Assembly (NCBI RefSeq): GCF_000321025.1
Contig: NZ_HE610718.1
Span: 293,568-357,567 of the forward strand
Source of the DNA: Peptoniphilus senegalensis JC140
Lineage (GTDB): Bacteria; Bacillota; Clostridia; Tissierellales; Peptoniphilaceae
Direction: 5' to 3'
DNA length: 64,000 bases
Every line of letters begins with the position of its first letter. Position 1 is the first letter of the stretch. The notes beneath the pieces were generated by a model. It saw nothing but the letters and a program-made list of their open reading frames with translations, did not search any database and was not told the DNA's origin. Shown piece by piece: positions 1 to 9,054 of this stretch. Both the position numbers and the translations under genes were made by a program.

Positions 1-611
1 CTCATTGCACCTTGGATCTCTCCAAGCTTTCTTGCTTCAGACGTTCCAACTGCGTGAGAAGATGTACCAATTGCAACACCTTGTGCCGTTGGGTCCTTTA
101 TCCTAAAGAGCTTTATGATCATTGGCGCAATAACTGCACCAGTTACCCCTCTTATTACTACAAGGACTGCAGTAATAGCAGAGGCGCCACCATACTCTTC
201 AGAAAGAGAAATTGCAATTGCAGTCGTAATTGATTGCGGAGTTGCAGATACAACTATGTTTTTGTCAAAGCCAGCCATGTGGAAGACAAAGACCACAAAT
301 AACATTGCAATTACAGAGCCAAGTACCGTTCCTGAAAGAATTGGGATTAAATTTTTCTTTAGTTCAGGCAAATTTTCGTACAAATCAACAACCATTGCTA
401 CTGTGGCAGGAGCGATGAAAAACATTATAAAGTCTCCACCTTGCTTATAATCTTCGTAAGATATTCCCGTCAACTTTAAAAATAATATACATAGCGCAAT
501 GGATATTAATAGAGGATTAGCCAAAGGAGTTTTTAATTTTTTGTTTATCATCTTTCCTATTTCAAAAGTTGCAAAAGTCAAGATGATACCAAAGTATTTG
601 TTACTAAACAT
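1..611 (-). CDS. lrgB: LrgB-family membrane protein (3' end outside window)
   Basis: LrgB/CidB (YohK) family integral membrane protein. About 203 codons are visible and the C-terminus lies beyond base 1. The start is the ATG at 609-611, preceded by an AAAGGAGG site inside the end of lrgA; the two genes overlap by 8 nt, so translation is probably coupled. The visible part has many hydrophobic helices and an HAVGTSEARKLGE stretch typical of LrgB. The family was first linked to murein hydrolase control, and LrgAB pairs in Bacillus and streptococci act in pyruvate uptake. Its place at the end of a lactate-type oxidation operon favours an organic acid transport role here, which is inference. Confidence 0.88.
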   Translation of the reverse strand, partial: MFSNKYFGIILTFATFEIGKMINKKLKTPLANPLLISIALCILFLKLTGISYEDYKQGGDFIMFFIAPATVAMVVDLYENLPELKKNLIPILSGTVLGSVIAMLFVVFVFHMAGFDKNIVVSATPQSITTAIAISLSEEYGGASAITAVLVVIRGVTGAVIAPMIIKLFRIKDPTAQGVAIGTSSHAVGTSEARKLGEIQGAM

Positions 612-954
612 CTTTCCTCCTTTGTAAAAGTTCAATAATCTTTCCAGTAAGTCCCATTGTTATAGCTGTGCCAAGGACTACTAGACCAACAAGTAGTGCA
701 GCCTTTCCCCTTATCTCATCATAGGAATTTATAATGCCAACGCCTGCTGGCACAAATAAAATTGCCAAATTTTGTAAAATTCCATTGGAAGTCTTTTTAA
801 CATCGTCAGGCTTAATTAGTCCAACAGAAAAGGCTATGAAGAGATAAATCATACCATAAACTGCTTCTGGTATTGGGAAATTTATAAGATGCCTAGTTAC
901 AACACCAAGCATAAGACATACACATAATATTACAAATTCCTTTAAATAATTCAT
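604..954 (-). CDS. lrgA: LrgA-family membrane protein
   Basis: A 116-residue LrgA/CidA (holin-like) protein with four predicted membrane helices and a basic tail (LLQRRKDV), the usual size for the family. It lies 7 nt downstream of etfA and overlaps lrgB by 8 nt, so it belongs to the same transcript. LrgA normally works with LrgB. Given the upstream 2-hydroxyacid dehydrogenase and Etf genes, transport of pyruvate or a related acid is a reasonable guess. The older antiholin role cannot be excluded from sequence. Confidence 0.88.
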   Translation of the reverse strand: MNYLKEFVILCVCLMLGVVTRHLINFPIPEAVYGMIYLFIAFSVGLIKPDDVKKTSNGILQNLAILFVPAGVGIINSYDEIRGKAALLVGLVVLGTAITMGLTGKIIELLQRRKDV

Positions 955-961
955 AAGTCAC

Positions 962-1933
962 CTATGCGTTAGCTTTTAACTTTTTCACTTCTTCAATTAA
1001 TAGAGGAAGGATAACCTTGCAGTCTCCAACTATTCCCACATCAGCTATGTTAAATATAGGAGCGTCTTCGTCCTTATTTATTGCTAGGATAAATCCAGAA
1101 TTTTCCATTCCAGAGATATGTTGCACTGCACCAGAAACTCCACAGCCAATGTATAAAGCAGGCGAAACAATTTTACCTGATTGACCAATTTGTGAAGCCT
1201 TAGGAAGAACTCCATCATCAATTACAGGTCTTGTTCCAGAAATTGGAGCGCTGAAGGCATCAGCAAGTTCCTTTACAAGTGGGAAGATTTCGTCAGATGA
1301 TGCCCCTCTACCACAAGTTACAATGATAGGTGCATCTTCAAGATTTATTTCAGCACCTGCTGCCATTACAACTTCTCTTATGATTGACTTTATGTCCTTC
1401 ACTTCATCAATATTTTCTTCCACAAGATTTCCTGCACCATTTAGGTCATCTCTCTTGTCGAAAGAACCAGCTCTCACTGCAATAACCCTTGGCGCTTTAT
1501 TTACCTTTGATTCAGTTAAAACTGTTGCCCCATAAGAAGGAGTTACATAGATAAGTTCTTCTCCGTCAAATTTTATTTCCATTACATTAGTAACAGAAAC
1601 AGTATCAAGACTTGCAGCTACATTTGCAGCTAAATCTTTTCCGTCAAGACTTCCTGGTAAGAAAATATCTTCACATTCATATTTTTTAGAAACTTCAACA
1701 ATAATATTTGTGAAGTCTTCCATATTGTAAGCATCTCTTTTTACAAGTACAATTTCTTCTGCTCCAGCTGCCTTAACTTTAGCAAGTTCTCCATCAGCTA
1801 GTTCACAAGTGATTAGAGCAATAGACTTAGTTCCCTTTTCAGCTGCAATTTCACTTGCTTTAGAAAGAGATTCTAAAGAAAGTTTAATAGGAGCAACCTC
1901 TTTAATTTCTATATAAGTTAATATATTTTTCAT
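962..1933 (-). CDS. etfA: Electron transfer flavoprotein alpha subunit
   Basis: EtfA, 323 residues. It binds FAD and with EtfB shuttles electrons between dehydrogenases. The FAD domain is clear in the C-terminal third: CGRGASSDE near 207-214, GQSGK near 250-254, CGVSGAVQH near 264-272 and NKDEDAPIF near 286-294. The N-terminus has no added ferredoxin domain, unlike LctC of Acetobacterium woodii. It is spaced 9 nt from etfB. Its partners in this operon are an acyl-CoA dehydrogenase and a lactate-type FAD oxidase. Whether the pair bifurcates electrons cannot be settled by eye. Confidence 0.96.
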   Translation of the reverse strand: MKNILTYIEIKEVAPIKLSLESLSKASEIAAEKGTKSIALITCELADGELAKVKAAGAEEIVLVKRDAYNMEDFTNIIVEVSKKYECEDIFLPGSLDGKDLAANVAASLDTVSVTNVMEIKFDGEELIYVTPSYGATVLTESKVNKAPRVIAVRAGSFDKRDDLNGAGNLVEENIDEVKDIKSIIREVVMAAGAEINLEDAPIIVTCGRGASSDEIFPLVKELADAFSAPISGTRPVIDDGVLPKASQIGQSGKIVSPALYIGCGVSGAVQHISGMENSGFILAINKDEDAPIFNIADVGIVGDCKVILPLLIEEVKKLKANA

Positions 1934-1942
1934 CTTTTCCTC

Positions 1943-2710
1943 CTATAAAACCTTTTGTTCCATCAAAATTGCAATAGCCTTTGCTACGCTGTCAGCTGGC
2001 TCTTCTTCTTGAATCTTAACTCCAGCTTCTCTCTTCTTAGGCTCGAAATCTTTAATTTCTTCAAGAGTTAAAGTAGAATCAGTGCTAACATCAAAGTCTT
2101 CAATTGTTTGTCTTCTTGCAGCCATCTTTGATTTTATAGTAGGGTATCTTGGTTCATAGTCTGGCTTAGCAATAGTAACAACACAAGGAGTTTTTGTTTC
2201 AATTTCTCTATAGCCACCGTCGATTTCTTGCTTAGTTATAAGTTTGTCGCCATCTAATTTCATTTCGATAACAGATGTAACAACACCAAGATCAGATTTA
2301 TTTGCATAATAAACTCCAACTTGTGAGCCTTCAGCATCAGTAGTTTCTTTTCCAAAGCATATAAGGTCAAATTTTCCAAATTCTCCTTCTAATTTTTCCT
2401 TTGCTCCCATAAGAATTTCTGTAATCATTTTTGCGTCAAGATTTCTATAATCATCACGCTTTACTAAGTAGGCTTTGTCAGCTCCAACTGCTAGACAGTT
2501 TTTAAGAGAATTTTTAACCTCTTCACTTCCAATAGAAAGAACAGTTACTTGTCCTTCAACTTTTTCCTTTAATCTTACAGCCATTTCAAGGGAATAAGTG
2601 TCAAAGGCATTTACAACAGGTGTGATAGAATCAATGGCAGCTCTGTCATCAATGACAGAAACTGCAACTGAATCATCAGGCACTTCTTTTATACATACTA
2701 AAATATTCAT
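1943..2710 (-). CDS. etfB: Electron transfer flavoprotein beta subunit
   Basis: EtfB, 255 residues, starting MNILVCIKEVPD as is typical of the family. A KETTDAEGSQVG stretch around residues 120-131 matches the nucleotide-binding signature, and the ETKTPCVVTI region is also conserved. It follows the acyl-CoA dehydrogenase by 2 nt and precedes etfA, the usual order in butyrate-type clusters. It should form the EtfAB heterodimer in the cytoplasm. Confidence 0.96.
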   Translation of the reverse strand: MNILVCIKEVPDDSVAVSVIDDRAAIDSITPVVNAFDTYSLEMAVRLKEKVEGQVTVLSIGSEEVKNSLKNCLAVGADKAYLVKRDDYRNLDAKMITEILMGAKEKLEGEFGKFDLICFGKETTDAEGSQVGVYYANKSDLGVVTSVIEMKLDGDKLITKQEIDGGYREIETKTPCVVTIAKPDYEPRYPTIKSKMAARRQTIEDFDVSTDSTLTLEEIKDFEPKKREAGVKIQEEEPADSVAKAIAILMEQKVL

Positions 2711-2712
2711 TA

Positions 2713-3849
2713 TTAACCTCTCAATAAATTATTAGCAACAACAATTCTTAAAATTTCGTTAGTACCTTCAAAAATTTGGAAGATTTTTGCATCTCTTAAA
2801 AGTTTTTCAACTGGATATTCTCTGCTGTATCCATAACCACCAAATAATTGAATAGCATCTTCAGCCACTCTCATAGCAATATCAGATGCAAAGCATTTTG
2901 CAATTGCAGACTCTCTATTGTAGCTTAGGCCCATATCCATTCTTGTAAGTGCATTGGCAACCATTTGTCTTGCAACTTCTGTTTGAATGTCCATATCAGC
3001 AAGCTTAAATTGAATAGCTTGGTTTGCATTAATAGCTTTGCCAAATTGGATTCTTTCATCTGTATATTTTTTAGCTTCATCAATTCCTCTTTGAGCGATA
3101 CCAACAGCAATACAGCCCATCCACGCTCTAGCTTGGTCAAGAGTTTTCATTGCAATAGAAAATCCCTTGCCTTCTTCGCCAATAAGATTTGATGCAGGAA
3201 TTCTGCAATCTTCAAGAACAACATCAGTTGTATTAGAAGTTCTAATTCCCATCTTGTCTTCTTCCTTGCCTGAGCTTAGACCAGGAGTTCCAGCTGGCAC
3301 TAAGAACATAGAAAGTCCCTTTACGCCCTTAGATTTATCAGTTGAGGCAGTAATACAATAATAAGATGCAACAGCACCATTAGTGATAAAGCACTTTCTA
3401 CCATTTAAAACATATTCGTCGCCATCTTTTACAGCAGTAGTAGTTCCTGAGCTTGCATCAGAACCAGCACCTGGTTCAGTAAGACAGAAAGCACCAAGTC
3501 CGCCTTCCATAGCGATGTCGGCTACATAATTTTTTTGCTCTTCGCTTCCTGCAATTAGAACTGGTTTCATTCCAAGTCCAGATGCAGAAATAGTAGTTGC
3601 AAAACCAGCATCAGCCTTTGCCATTTCTTCAAATAGAGCAGCAACATCAACTCTTGAAAGACCAGGACCACCTAATTCTTCAGGCACTTCAAGGGCAAAG
3701 TAACCTTGTTCCTTTGCCTTTTCATATAATTCTTCTGGCCATTCTCCAGTCTTGTCAGCCTCTTTACAAACTTCAACAACTTCTTTCTCACAGAAGTTTC
3801 TAACATCTAAAAGCAAGTCCTTTGCTTCTTCAGAAATTAAATATGACAT
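2713..3849 (-). CDS. Acyl-CoA dehydrogenase (butyryl-CoA dehydrogenase type)
   Basis: A 378-residue FAD-dependent acyl-CoA dehydrogenase of short-chain (Bcd/SCAD) size. The FAD site CLTEPGAGSDASS and the C-terminal IFEGTNEIL motif are present; by family alignment the catalytic base is Glu361. It lies 22 nt downstream of the FAD-linked oxidase and 2 nt upstream of etfB. In anaerobes such enzymes usually run as enoyl-CoA (crotonyl-CoA) reductases fed by EtfAB. Here electrons could come from the adjacent 2-hydroxyacid dehydrogenase, as known for Megasphaera elsdenii. The exact acyl chain is not determined. Confidence 0.93.
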   Translation of the reverse strand: MSYLISEEAKDLLLDVRNFCEKEVVEVCKEADKTGEWPEELYEKAKEQGYFALEVPEELGGPGLSRVDVAALFEEMAKADAGFATTISASGLGMKPVLIAGSEEQKNYVADIAMEGGLGAFCLTEPGAGSDASSGTTTAVKDGDEYVLNGRKCFITNGAVASYYCITASTDKSKGVKGLSMFLVPAGTPGLSSGKEEDKMGIRTSNTTDVVLEDCRIPASNLIGEEGKGFSIAMKTLDQARAWMGCIAVGIAQRGIDEAKKYTDERIQFGKAINANQAIQFKLADMDIQTEVARQMVANALTRMDMGLSYNRESAIAKCFASDIAMRVAEDAIQLFGGYGYSREYPVEKLLRDAKIFQIFEGTNEILRIVVANNLLRG

Positions 3850-3871
3850 CTTTATCCCCTTTTTCTCTTAA

Positions 3872-5284
3872 TTAAATAACTTTGTTTGGATTTAAAATCA
3901 TGTTAGGGTCAAATACCTTTTTAATACCTCTCATAAGTTCAGTATTAACATCCCCTTCAAACATCTTTAAGAATTCTTTTTTACCGTAACCAATTCCGTG
4001 TTCACCAGAAATTTGTCCGCCCATTTCATAAGCTTTTCCATAAATATCCTTCATGAAAACATCAACTTCTTTCAAGAATTCTTCTTTTTCCATGTCATTT
4101 GAACAAGCGTAAATGTGTAAGTTACCATCGCCTGCGTGACCAAAGCTCTTAACTTCAAATGAGAAGTCCTTGCCTCTTTGATTTACATAAGAAACATACT
4201 TAGCAATCATGTTAATAGGCACAACAACATCACATTCATCAAGAAGTTTAGTTTGTGATTCAATAGCTTCAAGGAAAGAAGATCTAGCAGCCCAAGCTTC
4301 TTTAATTTTATTAGGAGTATCAGCAACAAGAATATCAATTGCTCCAGCTTCCATTAAAACTTCAGCAGCCTTTTCTGTAATGTCATTAAGTTCATCTTCA
4401 TCGTTGCCATCAAAAGTTATAAGAAGATAAGCACCAATGTCAATTCCTTCTAATTCCTTAGGGAAAGTTGCCTTGCCAATATAAATTTCAGACATATTTA
4501 CAATTTCTTTTTCCATAAATTCAATAGCTTGTGGATTTAAGTGAGCCTTGAAAAGTTGTGGAACAGTTGAAATACAAGTGTCAAGATCTTCGTAAGGAAC
4601 AATTAGAGAAATAGTTTCCTTTGGAGCTGGAATAATTTTTAAAGTAAGTTCAGTAATAATTCCAAGAGTACCTTCAGATCCAATGATAAGATCCTTTAGA
4701 GAGTAACCAGTTGAAGTTTTAGATACAGTGGCACCAAATTGAGTGATTTCGCCAGTAGGAAGAACAACTTCCATTGAGCGCACATAATTTCTTGTAGTGC
4801 CATACTTAACAGCTCTCATACCACCAGCATTAGTAGAAACATTTCCGCCAAGTGTTGCAAACTTTTCGCCTGGATCAGGTGGGTACATATAACCTCTTGA
4901 CAAACAATCTTCAGCAAGATCATTTAATAAAACACCTGGTTCAACTTTTACAACCATGTTTTCTTCATCATAAGCAAGGATTTTGTTCATTGATTGCATA
5001 TTGATCATTACGCCGCCAAATCTACAAACACCAGCACCAGTAAGACCAGTACCAGCACCTCTTGCCAATACAGGAATTTTATTTTCGTTACAAATTTTAA
5101 CTACTTCAGAAATTTCCTTTGCATTAACTGCATCAACAACTAGGTCAGGTTGTCCTTCGCCATAAATAGGCATTTCATCGTGGAAGAAGTCAATATTGAT
5201 TTCTTCGCCAACATATACCTTGCCGCTAACAGCAGCTTTAATGTCTTCAATAACTTTATCTGTTACAGAATTATAATTTACCAT
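3872..5284 (-). CDS. FAD-linked 2-hydroxyacid dehydrogenase (D-lactate/glycolate oxidase GlcD type)
   Basis: A 470-residue GlcD/LctD-type flavoenzyme. The N-terminal FAD-binding region carries LARGAGTGLTGAG, then PPDPGEKFATLGGN and GSEGTLGIITE. The C-terminal domain has GHAGDGNLHIY and SGEHGIGYGK, all family hallmarks. It likely oxidises D-lactate or another 2-hydroxyacid to the 2-oxoacid and passes electrons to EtfAB. It is the first gene of the operon, and its leader abuts the regulatory region shared with the divergent regulator. The substrate (lactate, glycolate or 2-hydroxyglutarate) is inferred from context only. Confidence 0.93.
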   Translation of the reverse strand: MVNYNSVTDKVIEDIKAAVSGKVYVGEEINIDFFHDEMPIYGEGQPDLVVDAVNAKEISEVVKICNENKIPVLARGAGTGLTGAGVCRFGGVMINMQSMNKILAYDEENMVVKVEPGVLLNDLAEDCLSRGYMYPPDPGEKFATLGGNVSTNAGGMRAVKYGTTRNYVRSMEVVLPTGEITQFGATVSKTSTGYSLKDLIIGSEGTLGIITELTLKIIPAPKETISLIVPYEDLDTCISTVPQLFKAHLNPQAIEFMEKEIVNMSEIYIGKATFPKELEGIDIGAYLLITFDGNDEDELNDITEKAAEVLMEAGAIDILVADTPNKIKEAWAARSSFLEAIESQTKLLDECDVVVPINMIAKYVSYVNQRGKDFSFEVKSFGHAGDGNLHIYACSNDMEKEEFLKEVDVFMKDIYGKAYEMGGQISGEHGIGYGKKEFLKMFEGDVNTELMRGIKKVFDPNMILNPNKVI

Positions 5285-5339
5285 TATTTCCCTCCATTGA
5301 TTTTTAAAAATATTCTTATAGATTTAATTATATATCCTT

Positions 5340-5345
5340 ATTATA
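5340..5345 (-). promoter_or_regulatory. Putative -10 box of the 2-hydroxyacid dehydrogenase operon
   Basis: TATAAT on the minus strand, 55 nt before the first gene. The best -35 (TTGCAA at 5366-5371) is spaced 20 nt away, which is poor. The promoter may therefore need an activator, and the inverted repeat at 5375-5411 lies just upstream of it. Confidence 0.4.
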
Positions 5346-5374
5346 GAAAAACGCTTTGTTAGTAGTTGCAATAT

Positions 5375-5411
5375 CTTGAATAAAATTTACAATATTTGAC
5401 TTTTATTCAAG
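5375..5411. promoter_or_regulatory. Operator-like inverted repeat in the divergent promoter region
   Basis: CTTGAATAAAA at 5375-5385 is repeated as its exact reverse complement TTTTATTCAAG at 5401-5411, with a 15-nt spacer. The right arm overlaps the -35/spacer of the plus-strand promoter, and the whole repeat sits just upstream of the minus-strand promoter. This is the expected geometry for a site through which the regulator at 5458 represses itself and activates the operon. The binding assignment is inference. Confidence 0.6.
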
Positions 5412-5424
5412 TAATTAATATAAT
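5396..5424 (+). promoter_or_regulatory. Sigma-A type promoter of the HTH regulator
   Basis: TTGACT at 5396-5401, a 17-nt spacer, then a perfect TATAAT at 5419-5424. The start codon is at 5458 behind AAGAAGGGAG. One arm of the inverted repeat lies within this promoter, which suggests autoregulation. Confidence 0.7.
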
Positions 5425-5457
5425 TTATACATATTATTTTAAGAAGGGAGAAAAAGT

Positions 5458-6894
5458 ATGTGGCAATACAGACAAGTTTTTAAAATATTAACTGACATGA
5501 CAAACACAAAACTATCCACCATTGCCTATGCCTTGGACTATGACATATCCTACATAAGCAAATGGAACTCTGGCAAAAAGTTGCCATCATCAAAAAATAT
5601 TTACACAATAAATAGAAAGCTTGCGCCACTATTTGCAAAGGCACTCATAGAAGAAGATATGACAAGGGACTTTTTCCTTAGCTTTGATATAAAAAATTCA
5701 GAAATCCTAAAGAAAAATGAAGAAAAAGGTCTCGAAATATTAATATACAAGCTCCTAAACGAGTCCTATGCCTACACAAATACAGATGTAAAAGAAGAAA
5801 TACCATCGCTGACAAATTTCATCTTCAAGACATCTAGCGTGGAAAGTGATTTAAAAGAAATCCTAGATAAATTAATTTTAGAAAATAGAGACCTTGACAT
5901 CTGGGCAACCTTTGACATAACAAGCCCTTACGCAGAAATACTAATTCAAAGTCTAAAAAAAATTGCAAAGGATGTAGAAGTGAGTCTCCACTTACTTTGC
6001 AAAAAAGATGATATAGAAAAATTAGATATATTAAAAATAATTACAGATAATTCCAGCATAAACATAGAACTCTATGAGCGCAGCTACACTCACTGCGACT
6101 TTATACTTGTAAAGGGCGAAATGTATATAATCATTGCCGAAAGAGAAGATTATTCAACCCTAACTTCAGGCAGAGAACTTGACACCCTTTTTGAAATCTC
6201 CTCCTTTATGGACTATTTCTTTGACGGGCTAAACAAAATAATTGTCACATCCCCTCCTCAAGAGATGGCTGAGACAAATTACAGAAAGTATTTTTATTCC
6301 GACAACGAATTTTTATTTTTATCCAATTACGGCTTTGAATTCTTACTTCCGAATTACATCATAGACAGAATAGTAGATTCTATTGACGACGAAAGAGAAT
6401 TAAATAAAAAAGAAATTGCTGGCATAAAACTTTTGTGGGAAGAACTTTTTGTAGACTCCAAGATAAATTTCTTGACCACAAGGACTAGCCTCTTAAACTA
6501 TTTTGAGACAGGAAATATCCTCTACTGCTCCACAAAGGCAAAACTAAGTCCAAAAGAAATTGAAGACCACATAAAAAACATAATCCAAATCATGGAAAAT
6601 AACGAGAATATAAACTTTTACATCATAAATGACAACAGGTATCTAAAGTCTATGGGACTGGACAAGTTTAACTTCTTCATCAACGAAAATAATATGTTTT
6701 TCAAAAAAATCGGCAGAGACAGCCTCCATACAAAGGCATCTATAGTCACAGACACAAAAATTCACAACAAAATTCAACAAGTCTTAAAAGACATAATGAA
6801 TAGCTCCTACAGTAAAAAATATGATGTAGAGGAATTAGAAAAGCTCTTCGCAAAATACGCTGAAGTATTTAAAAAAATCTCCCACCAAGAATAA
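5458..6894 (+). CDS. Large HTH-type regulator, uncharacterised
   Basis: A 478-residue soluble protein. Residues about 15-50 (TKLSTIAYALDYDISYISKWNSG) look like a Cro/C1-type helix-turn-helix. The rest matches no family I recognise and has no membrane segments; it may be an effector-sensing or dimerising region. It is transcribed divergently from the 2-hydroxyacid dehydrogenase/Etf operon across a strong promoter and an 11-bp inverted repeat, which makes it the obvious candidate regulator of that operon. The ligand is unknown. It ends 27 nt before a strong terminator. Confidence 0.75.
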   Translation: MWQYRQVFKILTDMTNTKLSTIAYALDYDISYISKWNSGKKLPSSKNIYTINRKLAPLFAKALIEEDMTRDFFLSFDIKNSEILKKNEEKGLEILIYKLLNESYAYTNTDVKEEIPSLTNFIFKTSSVESDLKEILDKLILENRDLDIWATFDITSPYAEILIQSLKKIAKDVEVSLHLLCKKDDIEKLDILKIITDNSSINIELYERSYTHCDFILVKGEMYIIIAEREDYSTLTSGRELDTLFEISSFMDYFFDGLNKIIVTSPPQEMAETNYRKYFYSDNEFLFLSNYGFEFLLPNYIIDRIVDSIDDERELNKKEIAGIKLLWEELFVDSKINFLTTRTSLLNYFETGNILYCSTKAKLSPKEIEDHIKNIIQIMENNENINFYIINDNRYLKSMGLDKFNFFINENNMFFKKIGRDSLHTKASIVTDTKIHNKIQQVLKDIMNSSYSKKYDVEELEKLFAKYAEVFKKISHQE

Positions 6895-6920
6895 AATTTT
6901 ATAAAATAAGAAAACTTTGC

Positions 6921-6957
6921 AAAAAGGATGCTGCTACAAAAAGCTGGCATCCTTTTT
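6921..6957 (+). terminator. Rho-independent terminator after the HTH regulator
   Basis: AAAAAGGATGC at 6921-6931 pairs with GCATCCTTTTT at 6947-6957. The 11-bp stem and U-rich end are near identical to the terminator at 10300-10334. Confidence 0.85.
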
Positions 6958-7329
6958 CATTATTAAAATTATAAAAACATCTTTTAATTAAAATTTTTCA
7001 ATTATTATAACTTTGTTCCTACAAAGTGAAAGCCTTTTGATATATACTATTTACAAAGATATATTATTCTAAGCTTGAACTTTTATTAAGATTTTATTTA
7101 AAAATAAGCTCTGATAATATATGTCTTTAAAAATATCCATATAGCATCTAACTTATAATAAATTTAAAAGTTAGTCCAAGACCCCAAACTTATAAAATTT
7201 TAAATTTTTTAGATGCCTTTAAGATGGCTTTGAGTTTATTTTCTTCTTATTGTAATCATCTTAAATCTATAAAATTTACTAGCCTATTTAACAATATGGA
7301 TAAAATATAAAACTCGAAAGGAGAAAATT
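6958..7329 (+). other. Long leader/intergenic region upstream of the YfcC-type carrier
   Basis: About 370 nt without a credible ORF. It contains a 9-bp inverted repeat, TTTAAGATG at 7218-7226 and CATCTTAAA at 7257-7265, upstream of the gene, and a weak -10-like AT stretch near 7300. The start codon at 7330 is preceded by GAAAGGAG. No known riboswitch consensus was recognised. Confidence 0.4.
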
Positions 7330-9042
7330 ATGAGAAAAAAAGATTTAACAAAATTTAAAACACCGCATACTTATGCAATTATTTTTGTTGTAGTTCTTAT
7401 TTGTTGGTGCTTAACATTTTTAATTCCAGCTGGTAAATTCTCAACTCACGATGTTGAATACGTAAACGCTTCTGGAGAAACTGACACAAGAACTGTTTTG
7501 CAGACCGAAACTTTTAGATATATGCACCCTCTTAACAAGGACTTTCTAGCTCAAAATCTTGACAAATTATACCAAGATAAAGATGCTATAGAAGAAAATG
7601 AAATTGATGAAGAGGCCCTTGCTGAACTTCTAAAAACTCCAGCTGATTCTTGGGACCAAGGAGCTCTCGACAAAGTTGGCTTGACAGACGATACTTTATA
7701 CGGACTTTATGGGGATAATTTTTACGATAAATCTGTCAATCTAAATAAGACAGCAAAAATTTGGGGTACTGATGACTTCAATGGCTTTGGTTTTCTAAAC
7801 TACTTATTTGAAGGTCTAGTGTCTGGCGATAAATACGGTTCTGCTGTTGGTATTGTTGCCCTACTTTTAGTTGTAGGTGGAGCCTTTGGTATCATCATGT
7901 CTACTGGAGCCATTGATGCTGGTATTTATGCTGTAATCAACAAGACAAAGGGCCTCGAAAAATTTGCAATTCCAATTTTATTTTACCTATTCTCCTTAGG
8001 TGGAGCTACCTTTGGCATGAGTGAAGAAGTTATACCTTTTTCCATGGTAATGGTTCCCTTTGTCATTGCCCTTGGCTATGACTCCATAGTCGCCGTCACT
8101 GTAACTTTCGTTGCATCACAACTTGGCAATGCCGTTTCTTGGATGAGTCCCTTCTCTGTTGCCATAGCTCAAGGTATAGCTGGCATTCCAGTTTTATCTG
8201 GTGCAGGCTTTAGACTTGTATGTTGGGTTGTAGTTACAGGTCTTGGTGCAGCTTACACTATGGTTTATGCAGAAAGAATTAGAAAGACTCCAACTCTTTC
8301 AGTTGTCTATGATACAGACAATAAGTTTAGAGAAAAATTAGCAGAAGACAACTCTGCACAAGAATTTAAACTTGGACATAAAATTATTTTACTTGAAATG
8401 TTGGCAGTTTTAATTTGGATTGTTTGGGGCGTTATGGAAAAAGGTTACTACATTCCAGAAATAGCATCTCAATTCTTTGTTATGGGTCTAGCTTCAGGTC
8501 TTACTGCTGTAATCTTTAAATTAAATAATATGACAATTAACGATATGGCTTCTTGTTTCCAACATGGTGCAGCAGATCTTGCTGGCACTGCAGTTGTTGT
8601 TGGTATGGCTAAGGGTATTTTAATTGTCCTTGGTGGCAGTGATGCAAATTCTTTCTCTGCTCTAAACACTATCCTTTACTCCATGGGCAATGCCTTCGCT
8701 GGCGTGCCAAAGGCAATCGCAGCAATTGGTATGTATCTATTCCAATCACTATTTAACCTAGTTGTAACATCAAACTCAGGACAAGCAGCCTTGACTATGC
8801 CAATCATGGCACCACTTGCTGACTTAGTTGGTCTTTCAAGACAAATTGCAGTCCTTGCTTACCAAATGGGCGCAGGCTTTATGGATGCCTTTACACCTGT
8901 TTCTGCAAGTTTAATTGGTGTTCTTGGCGTTGCTGGTATAGATTGGTCTAAGTGGGCAAAATTCCAAATCAAGATGCAAGCATTCTTCTTCCTACTTGGC
9001 TCAATAATATTAATTATTGCAGTTCTTATTAATTTCCAATAG
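7330..9042 (+). CDS. YfcC-family membrane carrier (C4-dicarboxylate/amino acid type)
   Basis: A 570-residue polytopic membrane protein of the YfcC/ArcD-like carrier superfamily, with about a dozen hydrophobic helices. Conserved features are the opening TPHTYAIIFVVVLICW, GGATFGMSEEVIPF mid-protein and the late NSGQAALTMPIMAP loop. There is a long hydrophilic loop at about residues 40-150. Relatives are annotated as anaerobic dicarboxylate, arginine/ornithine or short peptide transporters. The adjacent isoaspartyl dipeptidase, 12 nt downstream, suggests import of isoaspartyl peptides or export of their products. The substrate is not proven. Confidence 0.88.
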   Translation: MRKKDLTKFKTPHTYAIIFVVVLICWCLTFLIPAGKFSTHDVEYVNASGETDTRTVLQTETFRYMHPLNKDFLAQNLDKLYQDKDAIEENEIDEEALAELLKTPADSWDQGALDKVGLTDDTLYGLYGDNFYDKSVNLNKTAKIWGTDDFNGFGFLNYLFEGLVSGDKYGSAVGIVALLLVVGGAFGIIMSTGAIDAGIYAVINKTKGLEKFAIPILFYLFSLGGATFGMSEEVIPFSMVMVPFVIALGYDSIVAVTVTFVASQLGNAVSWMSPFSVAIAQGIAGIPVLSGAGFRLVCWVVVTGLGAAYTMVYAERIRKTPTLSVVYDTDNKFREKLAEDNSAQEFKLGHKIILLEMLAVLIWIVWGVMEKGYYIPEIASQFFVMGLASGLTAVIFKLNNMTINDMASCFQHGAADLAGTAVVVGMAKGILIVLGGSDANSFSALNTILYSMGNAFAGVPKAIAAIGMYLFQSLFNLVVTSNSGQAALTMPIMAPLADLVGLSRQIAVLAYQMGAGFMDAFTPVSASLIGVLGVAGIDWSKWAKFQIKMQAFFFLLGSIILIIAVLINFQ

Positions 9043-9054
9043 GAAGTGATAAAT

